Assembly: GCF_037975245.1 (NCBI RefSeq)
Contig: NC_092565.1
Coordinates: 2,116,499-2,180,498 of the forward strand
Reading direction: 5' to 3'
DNA from: Apostichopus japonicus
Lineage: Eukaryota; Echinodermata; Holothuroidea; Aspidochirotida; Stichopodidae
Length of the DNA stretch: 64,000 bases
Positions within the stretch are counted from its first letter, which is position 1. Each line of letters opens with the position of its first letter. Shown piece by piece: positions 26,941 through 38,500 of this stretch. Under the pieces are notes generated by a model. That model worked only from the letters and a program-made list of their open reading frames with translations. It was not told the DNA's origin and made no database searches. Position numbers and translations under genes: made by a program.

Positions 26941-28912
26941 CAGGTGCGTATCCAGGGGGGGCGTTGGGGGCGCGCGCCCCCCGGGTAAGGAAAAGAGGAG
27001 AGAAAAAAAGAGAAGAAAAAAGGGAAAAGGAGGGGGAAAAAAAGAAAAGGAGGAGAGAAAGGAAGGGAAAAGAAAAAGAAAAAAGAGAGAAAAAGAAGAA
27101 AAGGAGGGAGTAGAAGAGAGCCAAGACCTCGGGAAGAGAAAGAGGAATAGTCATAGTTTAAGCGCTGATCCCTATTATATACACAGGGTAGCCAGTGACA
27201 GATCAAGGATTACGGAGGGGGTGTGCGCCTCACCCTACCCCTTACACCGACAACTCCATTTTTGACGTTTCCATTTTCCCTCTCTCACTAATGTATCTAT
27301 ATAAATACTATATATGGTCTATCATAACGCGTGTGTGTGTATGGACGCCTTAAACAATTGTACAAATTGTAGTACAATTGTGATATATGGAACCAACTGT
27401 GGTTGGTCTTGAACTCGGCCGAATCGTCGGGGAACATGACGCATTTCGTGAAGGGGGCGACCGCCCCCCCCCCCCGAGCAAATTTTCTTTATTACATCGC
27501 TAGTAATTTCAAAATAGACAATGCTTAGATGCAACTTACAAGGCCTGGGAAGTGTCATTTCCAGCGATCCGGGAGGCATTTTCGGCCAAAATTTTTCTTG
27601 TACGCTTCGCGCCAACTCATAGTGGCGCTTCGCTTAGCTATATAGTTTGCCTACAGGCTTCGCCCCTCCCTTGGCAATTACTCGCTACACGCCTGTTCGA
27701 ATTTGTAAAGCAAAGAGCAGATATAACATCATATCAGTGAGGCAGTGAAATGCATGTTCCACGATGAACAGCCTCAAAAAACTGTCTATGTGTGTAGTCA
27801 AAGGCGTAGGAGCCCAATTGGATTTGGGGCTGTAACGACTTGCCCGAAAAAAAGCCGAAATTTTTCGCGCGCGAAGCGCGCGTTCAACAAATCGATGCCA
27901 ATACCATATAAGTAAGCATCGGTCATTACATTGCATGGCATCGTGTACCGCACGGTCCGTGAAAGTTGCACAGTATACCGCCGGATGCTAATGTAAACAA
28001 CCAAATGTCTTATGTAGATGGAGAAAAAGCATACAGATCCATTTCAGTCAAAACTCTTTTACAGTAGTTATGACGGCCAAGCTTAGAACTTTATTTTAAT
28101 TACCAAGGAGATCATTTTTATGCTATTCATTGCTATTTATTTTTCTTTCAGCAGGTGCCAGAAAAAAATGGGAAAAAATTGGTTGCGGGGGGGGGGGGGG
28201 CTGCAGCCCCCGCCTCTTACGGGACCTACGCCTATGTGTGTAGTGTTCGGTTTCGATATACCTGATATCGGAAATATCTGCTATTTTTCATTTCCTTCAA
28301 CCAAGTTTTATAATAGCCGTTATAACAGGTTTTAATATTTCTACACCAATAAATTAACTGTGTCTGAATTTTCGAAAATTTCCTCACCAACATTCTTCAT
28401 CATACTTTCTTCTATTCGTGCAATTTTGACCTGTCTATTAGGGGTTGAAGGAGGTTTTTCTATATTGGTTGTCCATAGATTGAATTTTGTGCAACATTAT
28501 GGGTATGTTTTGAAGTGATATTTATTCACGAGAAATGTGAATTTTCAAATTCTCAACAAATAATGGGCTTAAAACCTTGAAAAATGGGGCTTTCGGATAT
28601 TGTGGGCCGTGACGTAGTATCACCTACAAAAGCAATGATCCATAGGACATGCAATGAGGTCGAACATGATGTGTGACTGGTGAAAATCTTCAAAAAGGTT
28701 ATGGATGGAAAAAACTTTTGGGAAATACTTGGTTCTCAGGCAAAAGTGTACATCTGGTTGGTCATTTTCAAGCCCGAGAAGTGCCATTTCCGGTGATCTG
28801 GGGGGTATCAAAACCAGAAATTTTCTTGTACGCTCCGCGCCAACCGATGGTGGCGCTCCGCTTAGATGGTAATTCGCGCCCCCCGGGTTAGAAAATCCTG
28901 GATACGCGCCTG
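26941..28912. mobile_element. Inner copy of the same transposon family, inserted into the outer copy
   Basis: It starts CAGGTGCGTATCCAGG and ends CCTGGATACGCGCCTG. Direct repeats TATAT flank it (26,936-26,940 and 28,913-28,917). Deleting this copy plus one TATAT restores ACTATATATGGTCTATC, which is exactly what the inner copy itself reads at the equivalent place (about 27,307-27,322). The inner copy is therefore an insertion into its own family. It is about 1.97 kb and has no ORF resembling a transposase. Readings that look like proteins here, such as the lysine-rich one over the purine tract, are compositional. Confidence 0.82.
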
Positions 28913-29691
28913 TATATGGTCTATCATAACGCGTGTGTAGAATTGTGCTATGAAACCAACTGTGGCTGGTCTCGAACTCGACCGTGTCGTCGGGGAACAT
29001 GACGATTTTTGGGATGGGGGCGACCGCCCGCCCCCCCCCCCATTCAGTATTGTTTTAAATGATATCGCTAAGTAATTTCAAAATAGAAAGTGCTTAGATG
29101 CAACTTACAAGGCCTGGGAAGTGTCATTTCCAGCGATCTGGGAGACATTTTCGGCCAAAATTTGCTTGTACGCTTCGCGCTAACAAATGGTCCTGGGTAG
29201 TGCCATTTCCAGCGATCTGGGAGGCATTTTCGGCCAAAATTTTCTTGTACGCTTCGCGCCAACCTATGGTGGCGCTACGCTGAGATAATTTGCCTACAGG
29301 CTTCGCCCCTCCCTTGGCAAATTCCTCGCCACGCGCCTGTTCGAATTTGTAACGCAAACAGCAGATATCACATCATATCAGTGAGCATGAAAATGGCGTT
29401 CCAGGATGAAAAACCTCAAAACTGTCCGACTTGCCTGAAAAAATGACCAAAACTTTTCGCGCGCAAAGCGCGCGTTCAACATGTTAATGTCGATATCATA
29501 TAAGCAAGCATCGGTTATTACATCTCATGCAATCATGTACCGTACGGTCCGTTAAAAGTGCGCAGTATACCGCGGGATGCTAATGTAAACAACGACATGT
29601 CTCATGTAGATGTATAAAAACATGGAAGTCCAATTATGTCAACTCTCTTTTACATTAGTAATGGCGAATTAGGGGCTGCACCCCCACCGCG

Positions 29692-30070
29692 CAGTGGCGG
29701 AGCGTCCATACCGTCAGGGGCGCATGCCCCCCCCCCTGACGGACTCAAATCGACTGCTGGCGCGTTTTTCAGCTCTTTACCACTTTTCACTTATTCCAGA
29801 TTATTGACTTTTTTATTGCGCTCTCATCTACTAATTGATATTTGTCACATTTTGTTGCTGTAATTTGGAGATGACACCTTATTCTTCGTTTATCTGCAAA
29901 TTAGCCAGGCCCGGAAAGGGTCATTTCCGGCGATCTAGGGAGTATCTTTACTCAAAAATTTTCTGTACGCTACGCGCCAACTAGTGGTGGCGCTCCGCTT
30001 AGATAGTGTTGAAAGCGCCCCTACAGACCATTCTCGCCCCTCCTGACCAATACCCCTAGCTCCGCCACTT
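29692..30070. mobile_element. hAT-like MITE, 379 bp, inserted in the outer transposon copy
   Basis: The ends are CAGTGGCGGAGC and GCTCCGCCACTT, an inverted repeat. The flanks are CCACCGCG (29,684-29,691) and CCGCCGCG (30,071-30,078), 7 of 8 identical, consistent with a hAT 8-bp duplication. The inner copy (26,941-28,912) lacks this insertion at the homologous place, so it entered the outer copy only. Confidence 0.75.
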
Positions 30071-30760
30071 CCGCCGCGCCTCCTACGCCTATGTGTATAG
30101 TATTCGGTTTCGGAAATATCTGCTATTTTTTCATTTCCTTCAACCAAGTTTTATAATAGCCGTTATAACAGGTTTTAATATTTCTACACCAATAAATTAA
30201 CTGTGTCTGAATTTTAGAAAATTTCTGACCAACATTCTGCATCACACTTCCCTCTACTCGTGCAATTTTGACCGGTCTGTTAGGGGTTGAAGGAAGTTTT
30301 TCTATATTGGTTGTCCATAGATGAAATTTTGTACAACATTATGGGTATGTTTTCAAGTGAGTTTATTCACGAGAAATGTGAATTTTCAAATTCTCAACAA
30401 ATATGGGGCTTAAACCTTGAAAAGTGGGGCTGACGGGTATTGTGGGCCGCGACGTGGAATCACCTACAAAAGCAAAGACCCACAGGAGATGCGATCAGGT
30501 CGAACATGATGTGTGCCGGGTTGACAATCTTCAAAAAGGTTATGGATGGAAAAAAAAACTATTAGGAAATACTTGGTTCTCAGGCAAAAAGTGTACATCT
30601 GGTTGGTCATTTCAAGCCCGAGAAGTGCCGTTTCCGGTGATCTGGGGGTATCAAAATAAGAAATTTTCTTGTACGCTGCGCGCCAACCGATGGTGGCGCT
30701 TCGCTTAGATGGTAATTCGCGCCCCCCGGGTTTGAAAATCCTGGATACGCGCCTGCAGAT

Positions 30761-32353
30761 GGTCCCTAAGATGACTTAATTCTGGCTGGTATAGGGAATG
30801 TTGTTTCGGTTGTGAAGTTTTCAAAATATTCACATTTCACAATATATTCAATGACTTTTGCTATTAAAATGGGTTGGCTGCAGAAGTTATTTGATAGTTT
30901 AATTGGGTAAAGAATCTGTCCATGGCTTCACAGTGGTGTGGTGGCTATTTCGCATAAATAGACTGTTTATTCTGGATATTGGAACATTTGGCATAAGACT
31001 TGTGTATTTTACAAGCAGTGACCTAATTGTTTGGTGTCCATGTGTGAGTATCATAAACATATATGTAACAGTCATAACAAAAAAGAAGCTGTTACTCTTG
31101 GATGAATCAGCAGTTGCAAAACAATGTAATATTATTGCAAGGTATCACAAAATCCTCTGGAGTTTCTTATAATATCAAATATATGTTCAAAATTGATGGT
31201 TAAGTACTTCAAGAGGATAAGGTCCAACCATACAACCAATTAAAAGAGAAAATTTGAAAAACTTATATAAAACTGAACATTTATTTTACATTTCCAAATG
31301 AATAAAAACAATTTAAAATACATGTGATGCATGATTGTCACCCAATACAAAGTACAATAAAAGTCCTGTATAACCAAGTGTTCTGTTATTTTCAAGCATC
31401 ATGTCTGTACAATTTGTTTGTAGAGAGTGCCTTAACAATATTTAAATTGACCTACTATCTGCATGACACAAAAGTAATTTCATATATGACCATTCAGGTC
31501 AAACCAAATACAAGTATGCAAAATTACACTTATAAGAGCTATCATCATACAGGGCTCATGGAAAATTATGTCCTTAATATGAAATGCCCAGAAAGAAGTT
31601 ATGCTGATGCAGAGATTTCAAGCCATCCTAGGAATAACTCTAGCATTTATATTTTATGTTGAACTTTTTGAGTTTGCAAATTATACTATCCATGCAACTG
31701 AATATATAACAGGTTCTGTGTACAAAAACTTGGCATTTATGTACAATGTAACTGTATTGTAAAGCAATTTACTATATAAGATAAAATAAGAGACTTACTT
31801 ATTCCTTGGTATCATAGTATGATTTCTAAAATTGCTTAACTAGAAGGCAGAAATCTTTAAAATCAATGGAACTTTCAAATCAAATCAGGTTTAACAAGCC
31901 ACTGCTAGTTTTGAAATCATTTGCAACAATCGATGCTTGTTGCCACCTCTATAAGCCCTTCTCTGCAAATAACTTTTATAAGACCATGATATCAAATATT
32001 AAAGTATTGCAACCTGTTTTCACTTACATTTCAACCAAAGTTACATACAATCAACGCACTTGTTTTTTTTTCTGCAGGGTTCATTCTCAAGGGCAGTATG
32101 CTGTTTTGAGGGTAACAGTTGACTCACTGATGTGGACAGAATCAATCCTCTCAGATTCTCTGATCCATCCTCTCAGAATCTCTGATGCAATCGAATATAA
32201 AAACTGACATGTCTGGTAATGTCATTACTTATTAATAGTTGCCATTATTTCTATTAGCATGACTTTCCAATATTTGATATAATCCACTGTGTAACTGGTC
32301 AGTATCACTATGATGTAACCTATAATATATGCCTCTTCTGCTTAGCAATTAAC
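30761..32353. other. Downstream flank of NCAPH, including the probable 3' UTR
   Basis: AT-rich, with no conserved coding sequence on either strand. It lies directly 3' of the NCAPH stop codon (minus strand), so the part nearest 32,353 is probably transcribed as UTR. Weak open readings at 31,324-31,662 and 31,866-32,207 show no domain and no codon structure I can support. Confidence 0.5.
31280..31285 (-). terminator. Candidate NCAPH polyadenylation signal
   Basis: TTTATT on the plus strand reads AATAAA on the minus strand, about 1.2 kb beyond the stop codon. It is the first canonical hexamer I noticed downstream. Use of this site is an inference, and nearer variant signals are possible. Confidence 0.3.
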
Positions 32354-32517
32354 CAGGTTGTGTTGTCTGTTGCTATGGTTAAGCATTCACCAATCAGGTT
32401 GTGTTGTCTGTTGCTATGGTTAAGCATTCACCAATCAGGTTGTGTTGCATGATTCTATGGTTAGGCAGTCACCAATCAGGTTGCGTTGTCTGTTGCTATG
32501 GTTACGCATTCACGAAT
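32354..32517. repeat. Four-copy 41-bp tandem repeat overlapping the NCAPH stop codon
   Basis: Copies begin at 32,354, 32,395, 32,436 and 32,477, each exactly 41 bp, built on CAGGTTGTGTTGTCTG, TTGCTATGGTTAAG and CATTCACCAAT. The last copy contains the NCAPH stop codon (complement of 32,510-32,512) and has CACGAAT where the others have CACCAAT. Three junctions carry CCAATCAGG (CCAAT at 32,390, 32,431, 32,472), a good NF-Y-type box. Copies 1, 2 and 4 also carry GTTGCTATGG, which resembles an RFX half-site. Whether any is bound is unknown. Confidence 0.9.
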
Positions 32518-32569
32518 CTTGAACAATGAATAGATCCTCTTGGTCCCCAATGGTTGCGATCTTCAAGCA
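32510..32569 (-). CDS. NCAPH: NCAPH last exon and stop codon
   Basis: 60 nt after the acceptor [31 protein letters not shown] then TGA. It matches the human terminal NLKLEGTEDLSDVLVRQGD in length and pattern, 4.5 kb downstream of the penultimate exon. The last codons and the stop lie inside the 41-bp repeat array. No competing terminal exon closer to 37,041 keeps the frame and resembles the family. Confidence 0.88.
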   Translation of the reverse strand, partial: CLKIATIGDQEDLFIVQDS

Positions 32570-35500
32570 CTGTCGAATGAAAGTTAAATAGATTAATCTC
32601 AACCTTGCAAGAAGACATAGTTTGTATTTACTAATCAAACTATCAATGGAGAAAGGGACATCACCACCATCATTACAGTTAAAAGACATGGATGCTTATG
32701 ATGATGAGAATTGAAACTCCAAACATTAGTGACATCACCCCCATCATTACAGTAGTCAAAAGACATGGATGCTTATGATGATGAGAATTTAAACTCCAAA
32801 CATTAGTGACATCACCACCATCATTACAGTCAAAAGACATGGATGCTTATGATGATGAGAATTGAAACTCCAAACATTAGTGACATCACCACCATCATTA
32901 CAGTCAAAAGACATGGATGCTTATGATGATGAGAATTGAAACTCCAAACATTAGTGACATCACCACCATCATTACAGTCAAAAGACATGGATGCTTATGA
33001 TGATGAGAATTGAAACTCCAAACATTAGTGACATCACCACCATCATTACAGTTAAAAGACATGGATGCTTATGATGATGAGAATTGAAACTCCAAACATT
33101 AGTGACATCACCACCATCATTACAGTTAAAGACATGGATGCTTATGATGATGAGAATTTAAACTCCAAACATTAGTGACATCACCCCCATCATTACAGTA
33201 GTCAAAAGACATGGATGCTTATGATGATGAGAATTTAAACTCCAAACATGAGTGACATCACCACCATCATTACTGTTAAAAGACATGGATACTTATGATG
33301 ATGAGAATTGAAACTCCAAACATTAGTGACATCACCCCCATCATTACAGTAGTCAAAAGACATGGATGCTTATGATGATGAGAATTGAAACTCCAAACAT
33401 TAGTGACATCACCCCCATCATTACAGTAGTCAAAAGACATGGATGCTTATGATGATGAGAATTGAAACTCCAAACATTAGTGACATCACCACCATCATTA
33501 CAGTAGTCAAAAGACATGGATGCTTATGATGATGAGAATTGAAACTCCAAACATTAGTGACATCACCACCATCATTACAGTAGTCAAAAGACATGGATGC
33601 TTATGATGATGAGAATTGAAACTCCAAACATTAGTGACATCACCATCATCATTACAGTTAAAAGACATGGATGCTTATGATGATGAGAATTGAAACTCCA
33701 AACATTAGTGACATCACCATCATCATTACAGTTAAAAGACATGGATGCTTATGATGATGAGAATTGAAACTCCAAACATTAGTGACATCACCCCCATCAT
33801 TACAGTAGTCAAAAGACATGGATGCTTATGATGATGAGAATTGAAACTCCAAACATTAGTGACATCACCACCATCATTACAGTTAAAAGACATGGATGCT
33901 TATGATGATGAGAATTGAAACTCCAAACATTAGTGACATCACCACCATCATTACAGTAGTCAAAAGACATGGATGCTTATGATGATGAGAATTGAAACTC
34001 CAAACATTAGTGACATCACCACCATCATTACAGTTAAAAGACATGGATGCTTATGATGATGAGAATTGAAACTCCAAACATTAGTGACATCACCACCATC
34101 ATTACAGTAGTCAAAAGACATGGATGCTTATGATGATGAGAATTGAAACTCCAAACATTAGTGACATCACCACCATCATTACAGTAGTCAAAAGACATGG
34201 ATGCTTATGATGATGAGAATTTAAACTCCAAACATTAGTGACATCACCCCCATCATTACAGTAGTCATATGACATGGATGCTTATGATGATGAGAATTGA
34301 AACTCCAAACATTAGTGACATCACCACCATCATTACAGTAGTCAAAAGACATGGATGCTTATGATGATGAGAATTGAAACTCCAAACATTAGTGACATCA
34401 CCACCATCATTACAGTAGTCAAAAGACATGGATGCTTATGATGATGAGAATTTAAACTCCAAACATTAGTGACATCACCACCATCATTACAGTTAAAAGA
34501 CATGGATGCTTATGATGATGAGAATTGAAACTCCAAACATTAGTGACATCACCACCATCATTACAGTAGTCAAAAGACATGGATGCTTATGATGATGAGA
34601 ATTGAAACTCCAAACATTAGTGACATCACCCCCATCATTACAGTAGTCAAAAGACATGGATGCTTATGATGATGAGAATTGAAACTCCAAACATTAGTGA
34701 CATCACCCCCATCATTACAGTAGTCAAAAGACATGGATGCTTATGATGATGAGAATTGAAACTCCAAACATTAGTGACATCACCACCATCATTACAGTTA
34801 AAAGACATGGATGCTTATGATGATGAGAATTTAAACTCCAAACATTAGTGACATCACCACCATCATTACAGTTAAAAGACATGGATGCTTATGATGATGA
34901 GAATTGAAACTCCAAACATTAGTGACATCACCACCATCATTACAGTTAAAAGACATGGATGCTTATGATGATGAGAATTGAAACTCCAAACATTAGTGAC
35001 ATCACCCCCATCATTACAGTAGTCAAAAGACATGGATGCTTATGATGATGAGAATTGAAACTCCAAACATTAGTGACATCACCCCCATCATTACAGTAGT
35101 CAAAAGACATGGATGCTTATGATGATGAGAATTGAAACTCCAAACATTAGTGACATCACCACCATCATTACAGTAGTCAAAAGACATGGATGCTTATGAT
35201 GATGAGAATTGAAACTCCAAACATTAGTGACATCACCACCATCATTACAGTAGTCAAAAGACATGGATGCTTATGATGATGAGAATTGAAACTCCAAACA
35301 TTAGTGACATCACCACCATCATTACAGTAGTCAAAAGACATGGATGCTTATGATGATGAGAATTGAAACTCCAAACATTAGTGACATCACCACCATCATT
35401 ACAGTAGTCAAAAGACATGGATGCTTATGATGATGAGAATTGAAACTCCAAACATTAGTGACATCACCACCATCATTACAGTTAAAAGACATGGATGCTT

Positions 35501-38500
35501 ATGATGATGAGAATTGAAACTCCAAACATTAGTGACATCACCCCCATCATTACAGTAGTCAAAAGACATGGATGCTTATGATGATGAGAATTGAAACTCC
35601 AAACATTAGTGACATCACCACCATCATTACAGTTAAAAGACATGGATGCTTATGATGATGAGAATTGAAACTCCAAACATTAGTGACATCACCCCCATCA
35701 TTACAGTAGTCAAAAGACATGGATGCTTATGATGATGAGAATTGAAACTCCAAACATTAGTGACATCACCACCATCATTACAGTTAAAAGACATGGATGC
35801 TTATGATGATGAGAATTGAAACTCCAAACATTAGTGACATCACCCCCATCATTACAGTAGTCAAAAGACATGGATGCTTATGATGATGAGAATTGAAACT
35901 CCAAACATTAGTGACATCACCACCATCATTACAGTTAAAAGACATGGATGCTTATGATGATGAGAATTGAAACTCCAAACATTAGTGACATCACCCCCAT
36001 CATTACAGTAGTCAAAAGACATGGATGCTTATGATGATGAGAATTGAAACTCCAAACATTAGTGACATCACCACCATCATTACAGTTAAAAGACATGGAT
36101 GCTTATGATGATGAGAATTGAAACTCCAAACATTAGTGACATCACCCCCATCATTACAGTAGTCAAAAGACATGGATGCTTATGATGATGAGAATTGAAA
36201 CTCCAAACATTAGTGACATCACCACCATCATTACAGTTAAAAGACATGGATGCTTATGATGATGAGAATTGAAACTCCAAACATTAGTGACATCACCACC
36301 ATCATTACAGTAGTCAAAAGACATGGATGCTTATGATGATGAGAATTTAAACTCCAAACATTAGTGACATCACCCCCATCATTACAGTAGTCAAAAGACA
36401 TGGATGCTTATGATGATGAGAATTTAAACTCCAAACATTAGTGACATCACCACCATCATTACAGTTAAAAGACATGGATGCTTATGATGATGAGAATTGA
36501 AACTCCAAACATTAGTGACTGTGTAACACACAACCACCATCTGATGTATTCATTAAACACCATAACTGTGTAACACACAACCACCATCTATGTATTCATT
36601 AAACACCATAACTGTGTAACACACAACCACCATCTGATGCATTCATTAAACACCATAACTGTGTAACACAAGCAGATGTCCTTCCAAACCTTCTTCAGTG
36701 TGCTCTGTGTAAAATTACAACCTTGGCTGCAACAATTAAGGCGAACTTTGTCTTCATTTCGTTCAAATCCTACCGAAACTGAGAAATAGGACAACCGTTT
36801 GCTCTACAAGTTATGTTCCAAACTATTGAACCTCCAATGAAGGTGAAACACTGTAATAACATCTGAGCCACATGCATAAAGAAATTGCTCTTATATTGAA
36901 AGTAGTTAAGTGAAAAGTCAATGGGCTGCAGTAGTAGTGAAGACAGATGTTTCCAATAGACTAATTAACTCAAAAAGACTATAAAGGCATTGACAAATGC
37001 ACTTGCTGTATGATTTGAGTGATAAGTTTTCATGACGTACCTTTTCATTTGCCAAATGGAGAAGACAAACAAAAGCAATGGGTATGCTCAGGTTTTTTGA
37101 CATAGTACTAGATAGTTTCTCAGGCAACATATCGTACAGGTTAGTAAACGATTGAGTACCAACCACAGCTTCCTTCTTAGCGTCATTAGGTATCATTTCT
37201 TGGTTTTCCTTAAAAATAAAATGAACAAAGAAAGAAAGGAAGAGAAAGAAATATATCATGTAAACAAAACATGAGCAATGGTTACGATTCACATGCACAC
37301 TCTTACATGTGACTCAGCCAGGAAGCAATGCACTTTAAATGTTCCTACAGGCTCTGTACAGTTTAGTAGCACTGTCAAATACTGTATAAGTGGTGGAGGT
37401 TATGTACTTCAGGTCACATTCATTCTATTCAAATGATTGATATTGTAACAGACATGAATGTTGAATCAGACTGAGAGTAAATGCAAAGGACCAGGTGTTT
37501 AGAGAAGTCTGGTGGTAACATCCATGGGGAGAGAGAAAGATAAACTATGGCAAGAAATACAGAATCTCAATTTTTTTATTGCAAGCTCATATAGTTGTTG
37601 ATGATAATCTTCAGCAGGAAAATTGATGGAAAATAAACAAATATTTTTGGATATGTTAATCTTCTAATTTGTGTGTGAGCCACTTTGTGGATGGTATTGC
37701 CCACAAACTTTCTAGGGTTTCTTACCCTCAACTTCATGGAGTTTGGAATGCCGAAATTACACATAAGCCAGTGCATATCCCTACACTTGTTTGGATTGCC
37801 GAAATTACACATAAGCCAGTGCATATCCCTACACTTGTTTGGAATGCCGAAATTACACATAAGCCAGTGCATATCCCTACACTTGTTTGGAATGCCGAAA
37901 TTACACGTAAGCCAGTGCATATCCCTACACTTGTTTGGATTGCCGAAATTACACATAAGCCAGTGCATATCCCTACACTTGTTTGGAATGCCGAAATTAC
38001 ACATAAGCCAGTGCATATCCCTACACTTGTTTGGATTGCCGAAATTACACATAAGCCAGTGCATATCCCTACACTTGTTTGGAATGCCGAAATTACACAT
38101 AAGCCAGTGCATATCCCTACACTTGTTAGGAATGCCGAAATTACACGTAAGCCAGTGCATATCCCTACACTTGTTTGGAATGCCGAAATTACACGTAAGC
38201 CAGTGCATATCCCTACACTTGTTTGGATTGCCGAAATTACACATAAGCCAGTGCATATCCCTACACTTGTTTGGAATGCCGAAATTACACATAAGCCAGT
38301 GCATATCCCTACACTTGTTTGGAGGGCCAACTTACACATAAACCAGTGCATAGCCCTACATAAAATTGGTTTCTACTACTGAATTGAGTTGTTTCAGTCT
38401 ATGTGGCAAAGCTTGAATTGGAATATGAATCCTGCATTGAGTCTCTGGAGTGTTACGCAGGCTTAAAATGTCATACCTTATTTTCTTCTGAAGGGTTGGT

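Larger units (their letters stand above)
26587..30755. mobile_element. Outer copy of a non-autonomous DNA transposon, split by a second copy of itself
   Basis: The outer ends are CAGGTGCGTATCCAGG at 26,587 and CCTGGATACGCGCCTG ending at 30,755, a 16-bp inverted repeat with one mismatch. Direct repeats CAGAT flank it (26,582-26,586 and 30,756-30,760). The copy is interrupted at 26,940/28,918 by a full relative, and at 29,692-30,070 by a hAT-like MITE. Removing both leaves about 1.8 kb. It contains a G/C-rich head with GCGCGCGCC palindromes, a polypurine tract of about 140 bp, and blocks with CGCTTCGCGCCAAC and GGTGGCGCTTCGC motifs. No transposase is visible. Confidence 0.78.

Noticed and set aside
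26560-27206. Lysine/glutamate-rich and phenylalanine/serine-rich ORFs
   Set aside because: They translate the two strands of a polypurine tract inside a transposon.
27801-28232. Separate MITE with GGCGTAGG...CCTACGCC ends inside the inner transposon
   Set aside because: The right terminus also exists in the outer copy without a left partner and the flanks do not give a clean duplication, so I could not set boundaries.
28620-29000. 126-codon ORF on the minus strand
   Set aside because: It lies across the tail of the inner transposon copy, including its terminal inverted repeat. Related readings will occur wherever the family is found.
32657-36516. CRISPR or repeat-protein gene in the 74/77-bp array
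   Set aside because: There are no spacers. Unit lengths of 74 and 77 are not multiples of three, and the array lies wholly in an NCAPH intron.
36588-36794. Possible NCAPH terminal exon close to the penultimate exon
   Set aside because: The TTGTTGCAG acceptor leads to PRL then a stop in the required phase. The exon at 32,510-32,569 fits the family end far better.
37576-38382. Repeat proteins of 205-242 residues on both strands
   Set aside because: 48-bp minisatellite in an intron. Open frames on both strands are automatic with this unit.
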